7,109 bases of DNA, taken from contig JADGRD010000183.1 of assembly GCA_017881285.1 (NCBI GenBank), forward strand, positions 1 to 7,109. Direction: 5' to 3'. This DNA comes from Pseudomonadota bacterium. Lineage in GTDB: Bacteria; Myxococcota_A; Polyangia; Fen-1088. The position numbers and the translations under genes were made by a program. Position 1 is the first letter of the stretch; each line of letters opens with the position of its first letter. Below the pieces are notes generated by a model. That model was not told the origin of the DNA, ran no database searches, and was given only the letters and a program-made list of their open reading frames with translations. Of the stretch, positions 1-5,407 are shown in pieces.

Positions 1-1421
1 GCGGCCTTCTCGCTGGCGGCATCGTTGGTAACCGGGTTGTCAAGACTGCGCGCGGTATCGAGAATGGCCGTGATTCGCTTCTTGACCTTGCCGGATTCGC
101 CGGTGGCCACGACCCGGTAGACGCGCGGTGGCCCCACGTAGGCCACTTGCGCAAGCTGCGCTTTGCTGATGGTGATGCCGGTCAGGTTCTGCATCATCTG
201 GAAACGGGGATCGTCCTTGGAGAGCGAGCCCCCCGGATCGCTTAGCACCTTGATCACCGTGTCAAGGTTGTCGAAGCCCACCGCGGCGCCGCGCTCGCAC
301 AGCACGCTGGCCAGCGGGTAGAGACGGTTGTCGTCGAGAATAGAGAGATCGTCGGGAACCTTGGTCGGATCGGGAATGAGCGCCGCGCGCACCAGGCCCA
401 CGATGAGAGGCGTGCAGTCGCCCTTGACCGAGGCCAGGTTTACCTTGCAGTCCTGGTCGCTGGAATAGGTGGTGAAGTAGGGCTGGAAGGCCTCGGTAAA
501 ACTCGCGTTCATGCCGCGCACCAGACCGGTCTCGCCGATGGTGTCGTAGTAGTTGTTGTGGGCCAGGTAGGGATCGGCGCGCTGGTCGTAGCGGTAGTCC
601 TCGGGCCCGGCCGCATTGGCGTCGACGCTGAACATCTGCTCGTCGCCGTCGGACCAATCCATGAGGGCGCGGGCCAGGTCGACGCGGTCGACGTAGCGGC
701 CGTCCGCGTCCGGGGTCGAGAAGAGCAGATCGTAGCGCGGAGACATGGTCAGCGCGGAGAGAAGGCGGAAGATCACCACCTGGCGCGAGCGAGTCGGGGC
801 CGGCCCGGCGCCGCAGTTGAGGTCGATCTTGCCGTCCTCGTTGGTGATCTCGGCGTCCATGTGCCCCGGCACGGCATCGAGGCCCGTGGCCTCGGCGGTG
901 TCGATCCCGACCATGCTGCCGAGCATGGCCACGTCGGTCTTGTTGCCGCTGAAGAATCCCAGGAGCGGACCGGTGTAGTCGGTGACCCGTAGGCTGATGC
1001 CCAGATCCTGTCCGGCCATGTCGGCCAGCATCTTCTGGGCCTGGGCCATGATGGGCTCGACGAACTTGAGCTGGATCTTGATGAGCATGCGCGACAGCTC
1101 CATCGCCGAGCGCGCGAGGTAGTGGGCACGGATCTCGTCACGCGCATTGGCGGCCTGTGAGACGTCCACCGTCGTGCCGTACGAGAACTGCGCCACCAGG
1201 GCGATGAGCAGGGAGAGCGCGGAAATGGTCACCAGCAAGGCCACTCCGCTCTGCCGATCCCGCCGGCCACGGTCACGGAAACGCCGCGCGAGCGTCGCCC
1301 GCACTCCGCCCCGTCGCCCCGCGAAGCGGGGAGAGAGCACTTCACCCCCTCGCCCCGCGAAGCAGGGAGAGGGTGCCGCGCGTAGCGAGGCGGGTGAGGG
1401 GTCTTTGCGTGATCTGCGCAT
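1..1421 (-). CDS. gspK: Minor pseudopilin GspK (3' end cut by window edge), long leader
   Basis: Large minor pseudopilin that caps the pseudopilus tip. 473 codons are readable with no stop before the window ends, so the C-terminus is missing. The predicted cleavage is after Gly59, before VALLVTISALSLLIALVAQF. As in known GspK, there is no Glu at mature position 5, which fits a terminal cap subunit. Family signatures: NEDGKIDLNCGAG (194-206), DLARALMDWSDGDEQM (248-263), YYDTIGETGLVRGM (291-304) and a KVNLASV segment (326-332). With about 414 mature residues it is already longer than the roughly 300 of enterobacterial GspK. The start ATG at 1421 follows the gspJ TAG by 3 bases without a clear Shine-Dalgarno, suggesting coupling. 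The 59-residue leader is abnormally long because residues about 7-40 are encoded by a repeat element, including two 12-residue copies (18-29 and 30-41). A GTG at 1304 (codon 40) would give a normal 20-residue leader and has a GGGG upstream, so it is a real alternative. Confidence 0.92.
   Translation of the reverse strand, partial: MRRSRKDPSPASLRAAPSPCFAGRGGEVLSPRFAGRRGGVRATLARRFRDRGRRDRQSGVALLVTISALSLLIALVAQFSYGTTVDVSQAANARDEIRAHYLARSAMELSRMLIKIQLKFVEPIMAQAQKMLADMAGQDLGISLRVTDYTGPLLGFFSGNKTDVAMLGSMVGIDTAEATGLDAVPGHMDAEITNEDGKIDLNCGAGPAPTRSRQVVIFRLLSALTMSPRYDLLFSTPDADGRYVDRVDLARALMDWSDGDEQMFSVDANAAGPEDYRYDQRADPYLAHNNYYDTIGETGLVRGMNASFTEAFQPYFTTYSSDQDCKVNLASVKGDCTPLIVGLVRAALIPDPTKVPDDLSILDDNRLYPLASVLCERGAAVGFDNLDTVIKVLSDPGGSLSKDDPRFQMMQNLTGITISKAQLAQVAYVGPPRVYRVVATGESGKVKKRITAILDTARSLDNPVTNDAASEKA
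1305..1401. repeat. GC-rich palindromic repeat element inside the gspK leader
   Basis: It contains two direct copies of a 22-bp segment, at 1314-1335 and 1350-1371, with 21 of 22 bases identical and a period of exactly 36 bp (12 codons). Each copy is itself a hairpin: ccccgc-gaa-gcgggg, perfect at 1317-1331 and with one stem mismatch at 1353-1367. A further inverted pair is cctcgc at 1348-1353 with gcgagg at 1385-1390. The core ccgcgcgtagcgagg at 1376-1390 recurs with two changes in the gspJ leader. The layout resembles dispersed intergenic palindromic repeats of GC-rich proteobacteria, but here it lies in an open reading frame. Confidence 0.7.
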
Positions 1422-1424
1422 GGT

Positions 1425-2273
1425 CTAGGAACGGTTGGGCCGGTAATCGACCCGTTCGAGGGCGTGCAGGCGGGCGATGCTGGTGAAGGTGATGGGCACA
1501 CCGCGCTCGTCGAACACGGTGAGCGAGATGCGGACTTGCGTGGGCAGGTATTGCAGGCCGTCAGCCGTCGTGGTGTCCCAGTCCTCGCGCCAGTCCTTCT
1601 GCTTGTAGTCGTAGTAGGCGAATTTCAGGCGCGAAATGGCCGGGCAGAGCAGGTAGGTTTCGCCCGGGATCAGTTTGGGGTCCTTGGACTCCAGCCGCCG
1701 CGTCTCCCGGCGCATGAGGTTGGTCAGGGTCGAGTCGTCGGGATCGGGCCCAGTGAAGTAGTGGACCAGCGCGGTGTCGCCCTCGGCCGCGTCCGCGCGC
1801 AGGCGCTGGTGGCCGAACCACGAGAAGCGCAGCTCGTCGAAGTCGTTGTGGGAAGTGCCCGAGAACATGGTCCGCCGCTCCTGCGTGCCCACCGCCTCGG
1901 AGGCCGACACGAAGGCCATCTCGATCTCGCGGCTCATGCGCATGAGCGCCACGCGCACGGTGTGCGTGCGATCCTGCGCCTGCTCGACGCGCTTCTTGAC
2001 CCGCGCCGTCTGTGCGATGGTTCCCCACAGCAGCGACGTCACGAAGGCCATGAGGGCCAGCGCGAGCATGGTCTCGATGAGCGTGAAGCCGGCCTGTGCA
2101 GTCGCGTGGGGAGCCGGCCGGCTTTGCCGACGGCCTGCTGGCCTGCCTACCACCGCGGGAGGGTTTGGCGAGGCCGCGCGCAGCGCGGGGGAGGCAGGGC
2201 GGGTGGCAGGTGCCGAGTGCAGAGCTAACCCTCCCAGGGTTCCCATTCTAGTGGTTCGCCTGTGCATCTTCAT
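1425..2273 (-). CDS. gspJ: Minor pseudopilin GspJ with a long leader
   Basis: Minor pseudopilin of the tip complex with GspI and GspK. 282 residues from the ATG at 2273, which overlaps the gspI TGA by four bases (ATGA). The mature protein is predicted to start at Phe63 (FTLIETMLALALMAFVTSLL, Glu at mature position 5) and has about 220 residues, normal for GspJ. The C-terminal half shows the family pattern: DELRFSWFGHQRL, TNLMRRETRRLES, then ISRLKFAYYDYKQKDWREDW and LPTQVRISLTVFDERG. The oddity is the 62-residue leader, rich in Pro, Ala and Arg, where about 6-25 is usual; residues about 16-55 are encoded by a palindromic repeat element. Alternative starts are ATG at 2246 and GTG at 2153; the latter would give an ordinary 22-residue leader but lacks a visible Shine-Dalgarno. 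I prefer 2273 for the overlap and the nearby GGTGA. The stop TAG is 3 bases before gspK. Confidence 0.92.
   Translation of the reverse strand: MKMHRRTTRMGTLGGLALHSAPATRPASPALRAASPNPPAVVGRPAGRRQSRPAPHATAQAGFTLIETMLALALMAFVTSLLWGTIAQTARVKKRVEQAQDRTHTVRVALMRMSREIEMAFVSASEAVGTQERRTMFSGTSHNDFDELRFSWFGHQRLRADAAEGDTALVHYFTGPDPDDSTLTNLMRRETRRLESKDPKLIPGETYLLCPAISRLKFAYYDYKQKDWREDWDTTTADGLQYLPTQVRISLTVFDERGVPITFTSIARLHALERVDYRPNRS
2105..2241. repeat. GC-rich palindromic repeat element inside the gspJ leader
   Basis: A cluster of inverted repeats. There is a perfect 6-bp stem with 3-base loop at 2227-2241 (aaccct/agggtt) and a second at 2174-2188 (ccgcgc/gcgcgg). A 9-bp long-range inverted repeat pairs gggagggtt at 2157-2165 with aaccctccc at 2227-2235, and there is a perfect 12-bp palindrome, agccggccggct, at 2112-2123. 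The core at 2174-2188 matches 13 of 15 bases of the element in gspK (1376-1390). The style resembles dispersed REP-like elements of GC-rich bacteria; family membership and exact borders cannot be fixed from one window. Confidence 0.6.
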
Positions 2274-2947
2274 TTCTTCACCGCCGTCGAGGTGCTCGCC
2301 TTGGTGGCGGTGCTGGCCTTGGTGGCGGTGCTGGTCGACGCGCCGGTCGCCGTGTCGGTGGCGCCCGTGGCCGCCAGCGTGACGGCCGTTTCCAGCCGCG
2401 CCGGGTCGGTCAGAAAGTTCACCACCGCGAAGGACTGTTCCGGCTTGCCCGCCTCGTCCCACATCACGCGCACCGTGAGCTTGCGCACCGACTCTTGCAG
2501 GCCCAGGCGAATCGGATCCATCAGGGTGGCCATGAATCCGCCCATGAAGCCCGAAAGCATGTCCATGGGATTGTTGGACAGGGTGGCCTGGTTCGCGGCC
2601 TGCTGCACCTTCTGCGTGGAGTCCGCGGGCAGCTCGATGCGCTCGACGTTTGCATACCAGCGGAAGCGCGGGAAGCCTTCCTCGGCGAAGGTGCCCGCAT
2701 CCTCGCCATCCATCTCGGCGAAGCCGTATTCGAGAAGGCTCTGCTCCATCATGGAGATGCGGGTGCGGGCGAGAAAGGTCGCCGCCGTGGTCATGCGCGC
2801 GTGGTTGGCCGCGACCACGTTGCCGGTCACGATGCGCGAGAGGACCACCAGCGCCATGGCCAGTATGGCGAGGGACACCAGGATCTCGAGGAGGGAGAAT
2901 CCGCCCTCGCGATCGCGCCGGGTCCGGGGGCAACGCCGCCGGGTCAT
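2270..2947 (-). CDS. gspI: Minor pseudopilin GspI, enlarged form
   Basis: Minor pseudopilin, in known systems the centre of the GspI-J-K tip complex that starts pseudopilus assembly. 225 residues against about 120-130 for typical GspI. A basic 16-residue leader ends in Gly15-Gly16; cleavage is predicted before FSLLEILVSLAILAMALVV (Glu at mature position 5). The conserved family elements are present: the helix to about 70, GFPRFRWYANVERIEL (91-106) and KLTVRVMWDE (156-165). The extra length has two sources. Residues about 108-150 are an insert including a Met/Gly-rich stretch (NPMDMLSGFMGGFMATLMDP, 126-145). Residues about 193-225 are a Ser/Thr/Ala/Lys tail with a six-residue repeat, ATKAST, at 208-213 and 214-219. 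It starts inside the end of gspH and ends inside the start of gspJ (four-base overlaps on both sides). Identity is secure from order and motifs; the role of the tail is unknown. Confidence 0.93.
   Translation of the reverse strand: MTRRRCPRTRRDREGGFSLLEILVSLAILAMALVVLSRIVTGNVVAANHARMTTAATFLARTRISMMEQSLLEYGFAEMDGEDAGTFAEEGFPRFRWYANVERIELPADSTQKVQQAANQATLSNNPMDMLSGFMGGFMATLMDPIRLGLQESVRKLTVRVMWDEAGKPEQSFAVVNFLTDPARLETAVTLAATGATDTATGASTSTATKASTATKASTSTAVKK
2298..2334. repeat. 18-bp tandem repeat in the 3' end of gspI
   Basis: Two perfect copies of an 18-bp unit, gccttggtggcggtgctg on the plus strand, at 2298-2315 and 2316-2333. A degenerate third copy (about 11 of 18 matches) lies at 2280-2297. 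The unit is six codons long, so copy number can change without breaking the frame. It encodes the ATKAST repeats of the GspI tail. Confidence 0.85.
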
Positions 2948-3672
2948 TGCACGACCACCTTGCCCGCGTCATCCACCTGTTCGCCGAGGTTCGGCTCGAC
3001 GAACGAGTTCTTGATGCTGACCCGACCGTTCAAGGGATGGACCACCAGCGAGTAGAAGGTTTCGTGTTGGGTGTCCGAGAGATGGATGATCGCCGCCTCG
3101 GTCATGCCCAGGGGAAAGAAGTAGAGGTAGCCCTGGCCAGCGGCCGTCGGCTTCAACAGTCGCGGCGTGTAGATGTCATCGAGGAGGACGCTCGACTTCA
3201 GGGTGACGGGTTTGACCACCATCTCGCGGAAGGTGCCGAACTTCGCCCGCTTGGGCACGAAGGGCTTGGGCATGTACTTCGACGGAATCTGCGAGGCGCC
3301 GAAGAAGGCATCCTTTTCGGCGGCCTCGCGCTTCGCTTCTTCTTCCTTGGCGATCTTTTCCGCCTCTTTCTGGCGGGTCTCGTCGGTTTCCTTGCCGCCC
3401 GCCATGATGAACGGGTCGTCGGATACCTCGGCCCAGTACTTGCCCTCGTCGAAATCGAGAACGAGCCGATGCACCTTGCCCGTGGTCGAGGCGCGGTCGA
3501 ACAGGTAGCGGATGGAGCCGGCCATGCGGCTGGCGGTGTTGCGCAGATCGGTCTTGGCGAAGGAACGCAGGCCGACGACCGAGAGGACGGTCACCAGCGC
3601 GACGATGAGGAGCACGATCAACACCTCCATGAGGGTGAAGCCTCGCGCCCTGTCTGTGCCTTCCCGGACCAC
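2944..3672 (-). CDS. gspH: Minor pseudopilin GspH
   Basis: Minor pseudopilin expected in the pseudopilus tip complex with GspI, J and K. 242 residues, longer than the roughly 150-190 usual for GspH. A short 11-residue leader ends at Gly11, with cleavage before FTLMEVLIVLLIVALV (Glu at mature position 5). The N-terminal helix is followed by a segment typical of the GspH/FimT fold (SIRYLFDRASTTGKVHRLVL, about 53-72) and C-terminal beta-strands with FFPLGMTEAAIIHLSD (185-200) and VVHPLNGRVSI (210-220). Residues about 93-122 form a charged Glu/Lys/Ala-rich insert, probably a solvent-exposed helix. The start is GTG at 3672: it is the only start codon between the gspG stop and the Gly-Phe cleavage site that gives a plausible leader. 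No good Shine-Dalgarno is visible, so it probably relies on ribosomes finishing gspG. Its TGA overlaps the gspI ATG by four bases. Confidence 0.93.
   Translation of the reverse strand: MVREGTDRARGFTLMEVLIVLLIVALVTVLSVVGLRSFAKTDLRNTASRMAGSIRYLFDRASTTGKVHRLVLDFDEGKYWAEVSDDPFIMAGGKETDETRQKEAEKIAKEEEAKREAAEKDAFFGASQIPSKYMPKPFVPKRAKFGTFREMVVKPVTLKSSVLLDDIYTPRLLKPTAAGQGYLYFFPLGMTEAAIIHLSDTQHETFYSLVVHPLNGRVSIKNSFVEPNLGEQVDDAGKVVVQ
2955..2961 (-). promoter_or_regulatory. Ribosome binding site of gspI
   Basis: The minus strand reads AAGGTGG, 7 bases before the gspI ATG at 2947 and inside the last codons of gspH. It supports this start together with the ATGA overlap. Confidence 0.5.
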
Positions 3673-3681
3673 GATCTTGCT

Positions 3682-4104
3682 CTACTGCTCGACCGCCTTG
3701 ATGTCGTCGGCGGTGCCCTCTTGCCCATCGGGGCCCAGCGAGACGACATCGATGCCGTCGGTGTTGACCGTGCCCGGGCAGCGCAGGATGAAGTCGTGGT
3801 TCCACGGATCCTTCTGCTTCTTGGGCATGTACTTCTGGGCGACGAGGTCGTCGATACTCTTGGGGCAGTCGTTGTTGTTGTCGGTCATGAATTGGACCGA
3901 CTTGGCGGCGATCTCGTTCACCGCCACCTGCGCGACCTTCTTTTGCGCCTTCTTGAACTGCTGAAAGACGCCGACGCCGACCACCGACATGACCAAACCG
4001 ATGATCGCGAGCACGATCATGATTTCCAGCATGGTCATGCCGCCCTCCGCCGTACGTCCGGCACTTTCGACTGCCCGCATCCGTCCTCTGGCAATTCGTT
4101 GCAT
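3682..4104 (-). CDS. gspG: Major pseudopilin GspG precursor
   Basis: Main structural subunit of the periplasmic pseudopilus that pushes folded cargo through the secretin. 140 residues. A 22-residue basic leader ends in Gly-Gly, with predicted prepilin-peptidase cleavage before MTMLEIMIVLAIIGL (mature residue 1 is Met23, Glu at mature position 5 as required for subunit packing). The mature chain is about 118 residues, somewhat shorter than the usual GspG. The C-terminal part has the family signature: DPW (99-101), then VVSLGPDGQEGTADDI, the loop that binds calcium in characterised GspG proteins. Two cysteines, C80 and C109, each followed by Pro, could form a disulfide. The start is set by the AAGGAG site; ATG at the ninth codon is a weaker alternative. 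The stop TAG is followed in the same frame, 9 bases on, by the gspH start. Met instead of Phe at mature position 1 is unusual for model organisms but I recall it from deltaproteobacterial GspG. Confidence 0.96.
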   Translation of the reverse strand: MQRIARGRMRAVESAGRTAEGGMTMLEIMIVLAIIGLVMSVVGVGVFQQFKKAQKKVAQVAVNEIAAKSVQFMTDNNNDCPKSIDDLVAQKYMPKKQKDPWNHDFILRCPGTVNTDGIDVVSLGPDGQEGTADDIKAVEQ

Positions 4105-4110
4105 GTCTGT

Positions 4111-4116
4111 CTCCTT
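4111..4116 (-). promoter_or_regulatory. Strong ribosome binding site of gspG
   Basis: The minus strand reads AAGGAG followed by 6 bases and the ATG at 4104. This is the best Shine-Dalgarno match in the window, and it fixes the gspG start at 4104 rather than at the longer open frame reaching 4347, which would run back into gspF. Confidence 0.75.
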
Positions 4117-4133
4117 TTCCTTTGCGCGCGTTC

Positions 4134-5396
4134 CTATCCAGCCATTCCACCCATCTCGATGATGGGCATGAGAATCGAGAACACGATAAAGCCCACCCCG
4201 ACGGCCATGAAGACGATCATCAAGGGCGCGAGGATCGAGGTGAGCTTGCCGACCTCGGTGGCGACATCGCGCTCGTAGGCGCCCGCGACGTTCTCCAGCA
4301 TGGCCTCGAGCTGGCCCGAGCGCTCGCCGACCGCGACCATGTGGCACATCATCGAGGGAAACTCGCCCGACTTCTTCAGCGTCGCGGCGATGGATTCGCC
4401 CTCGCGGATGGCCACGCGCGCGTCCTCGACGACCTTCTCCAGCACGGTGTTGTTGAGCACGCGCTTGACGATCTCAAGCGCCGTCAGCACGGGCACGCCG
4501 GAGGCGAGCATGGTGGCCAGAGTGCGGGAAAAACGCGCGACCGCGATGAAGCGAACCAGCCGGCCGATGAGCCAGACGCGCAGTTTGAGCCGATCCACGA
4601 TGGCGCGCCCCTTCGGCCGTCGCGCCCATCGGCGGATCAGGAGAACGGCGGCCACCGTCAGGGGTAGCACCAGCCACCAGTAGCCACCCGCGATATCGGC
4701 GATGAGCACGAGAAGCTGCGTGTTCCAGGGCAAGGCCTTGCCCGAGTCGGCGAAGATGCCCGCGATCGGAGGAACGACCACGGTCATCAGAAACCCCAGC
4801 ACGAGGCTGCCCACGATGGTCATGAGGATGGGGTAGGCCATCGCGCTCGACACCTTGGCCCGCAGGTCGATCTGCGCGTCCAGGAATTCGGCCAGGCGGT
4901 TTAGCACCGAGTCCAGGTTGCCGGCCGTCTCTCCCGAGCGAACCATGTTGGTGTAGAGCTCGGGAAAGACCTTGGGATGCTCGGTCATGGCGTCGGCGAA
5001 CGAACCGCCCTCGTTCACCTTCTGCTTGATGCCGGCCAGGATCATCTGGAACTTCTTGTTGTCCGACTGTTCCGAAAGCGCCCCCATGGCCTCGGCCAGG
5101 GGAATTCCCGCGTGTAGCAGGGTGGCCATCTGGCGCGTGAACACGGCCACGTCGCGCGCCTTGACCCGCTCGAACATGCCCTTGAAGTCGACCTCGCGGC
5201 GCAACCCCTTGACGCCGCTGCCACCGGTCAAGAGCGCCCGCTTCGATTGCCTGCCGCCCACCACCTCGCGCACCTCGCTGATGAAGATGCTCTCCTTGCG
5301 CAGCGTCTGGCGCAGCGACTTGGGACCGTCGGATTCGCGCGTACCTGAGGCCGACTTGCCCGCGGCGTTGAGTCCTTTCCAGGCGTAGACCGGCAT
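4134..5396 (-). CDS. gspF: Type II secretion inner-membrane platform protein GspF
   Basis: Polytopic inner-membrane protein that couples the GspE ATPase to insertion of pseudopilins into the growing pseudopilus. 420 residues, close to the usual family length of about 400. It begins with the typical MPVYAWKGLNAAGK opening. It has two T2SSF repeats: the first about 80-205 (with TRQMATLLHAGIPL and the PELYTNMVRSGE segment) and the second about 284-410 (FSRTLATMLASGVPVL and the MMCHMVAVGERSG segment). Three hydrophobic segments are expected at about 187-213, 228-255 and 386-412. The ATG at 5396 is chosen because it begins the conserved N-terminus and has a nearby ribosome binding site. It lies 10 bases after gspE and 29 bases before gspG, so it is in the same transcription unit. 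The length and motif content show no sign of truncation. Confidence 0.97.
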   Translation of the reverse strand: MPVYAWKGLNAAGKSASGTRESDGPKSLRQTLRKESIFISEVREVVGGRQSKRALLTGGSGVKGLRREVDFKGMFERVKARDVAVFTRQMATLLHAGIPLAEAMGALSEQSDNKKFQMILAGIKQKVNEGGSFADAMTEHPKVFPELYTNMVRSGETAGNLDSVLNRLAEFLDAQIDLRAKVSSAMAYPILMTIVGSLVLGFLMTVVVPPIAGIFADSGKALPWNTQLLVLIADIAGGYWWLVLPLTVAAVLLIRRWARRPKGRAIVDRLKLRVWLIGRLVRFIAVARFSRTLATMLASGVPVLTALEIVKRVLNNTVLEKVVEDARVAIREGESIAATLKKSGEFPSMMCHMVAVGERSGQLEAMLENVAGAYERDVATEVGKLTSILAPLMIVFMAVGVGFIVFSILMPIIEMGGMAG

Positions 5397-5402
5397 CGCA
5401 GG

Positions 5403-5407
5403 TCCCC
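5403..5407 (-). promoter_or_regulatory. Ribosome binding site of gspF
   Basis: On the minus strand this reads GGGGA, 6 bases before the gspF ATG. Its first G is the last base of the gspE TAG stop, so termination of gspE and initiation of gspF occur at nearly the same place. Confidence 0.5.

Noticed and set aside
1317..1367. Hairpins in the gspK leader as a transcription terminator after gspJ.
   Set aside because: No T-run follows the stems, they lie after the gspK start in an open frame, and gspK would be cut off from its operon.
1..1421. Suspicion that gspK is broken, since no closed reading frame covers it.
   Set aside because: Manual translation shows one uninterrupted frame of 473 codons with GspK motifs; it simply lacks its stop because the window ends.
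2274..2972. The gspJ frame stays open far upstream, to 2972, giving a possible 515-residue protein.
   Set aside because: The upstream part is out of frame with gspI, which is clearly coding there. It is Arg/Gly/His-rich without motifs, and the ATGA overlap offers a good start at 2273.
2650..4278. A 542-codon open frame on the plus strand, antisense to gspG, gspH and part of gspI.
   Set aside because: It is a mirror of well-supported genes in GC-rich DNA: its composition is dominated by His, Arg, Leu, Asp and Val without any domain I recognise, and it crosses three gene junctions.
4105..4347. In-frame extension of gspG to a start at 4347.
   Set aside because: This would overlap the conserved gspF C-terminus; the consensus AAGGAG before 4104 and a normal leader length support the shorter protein.
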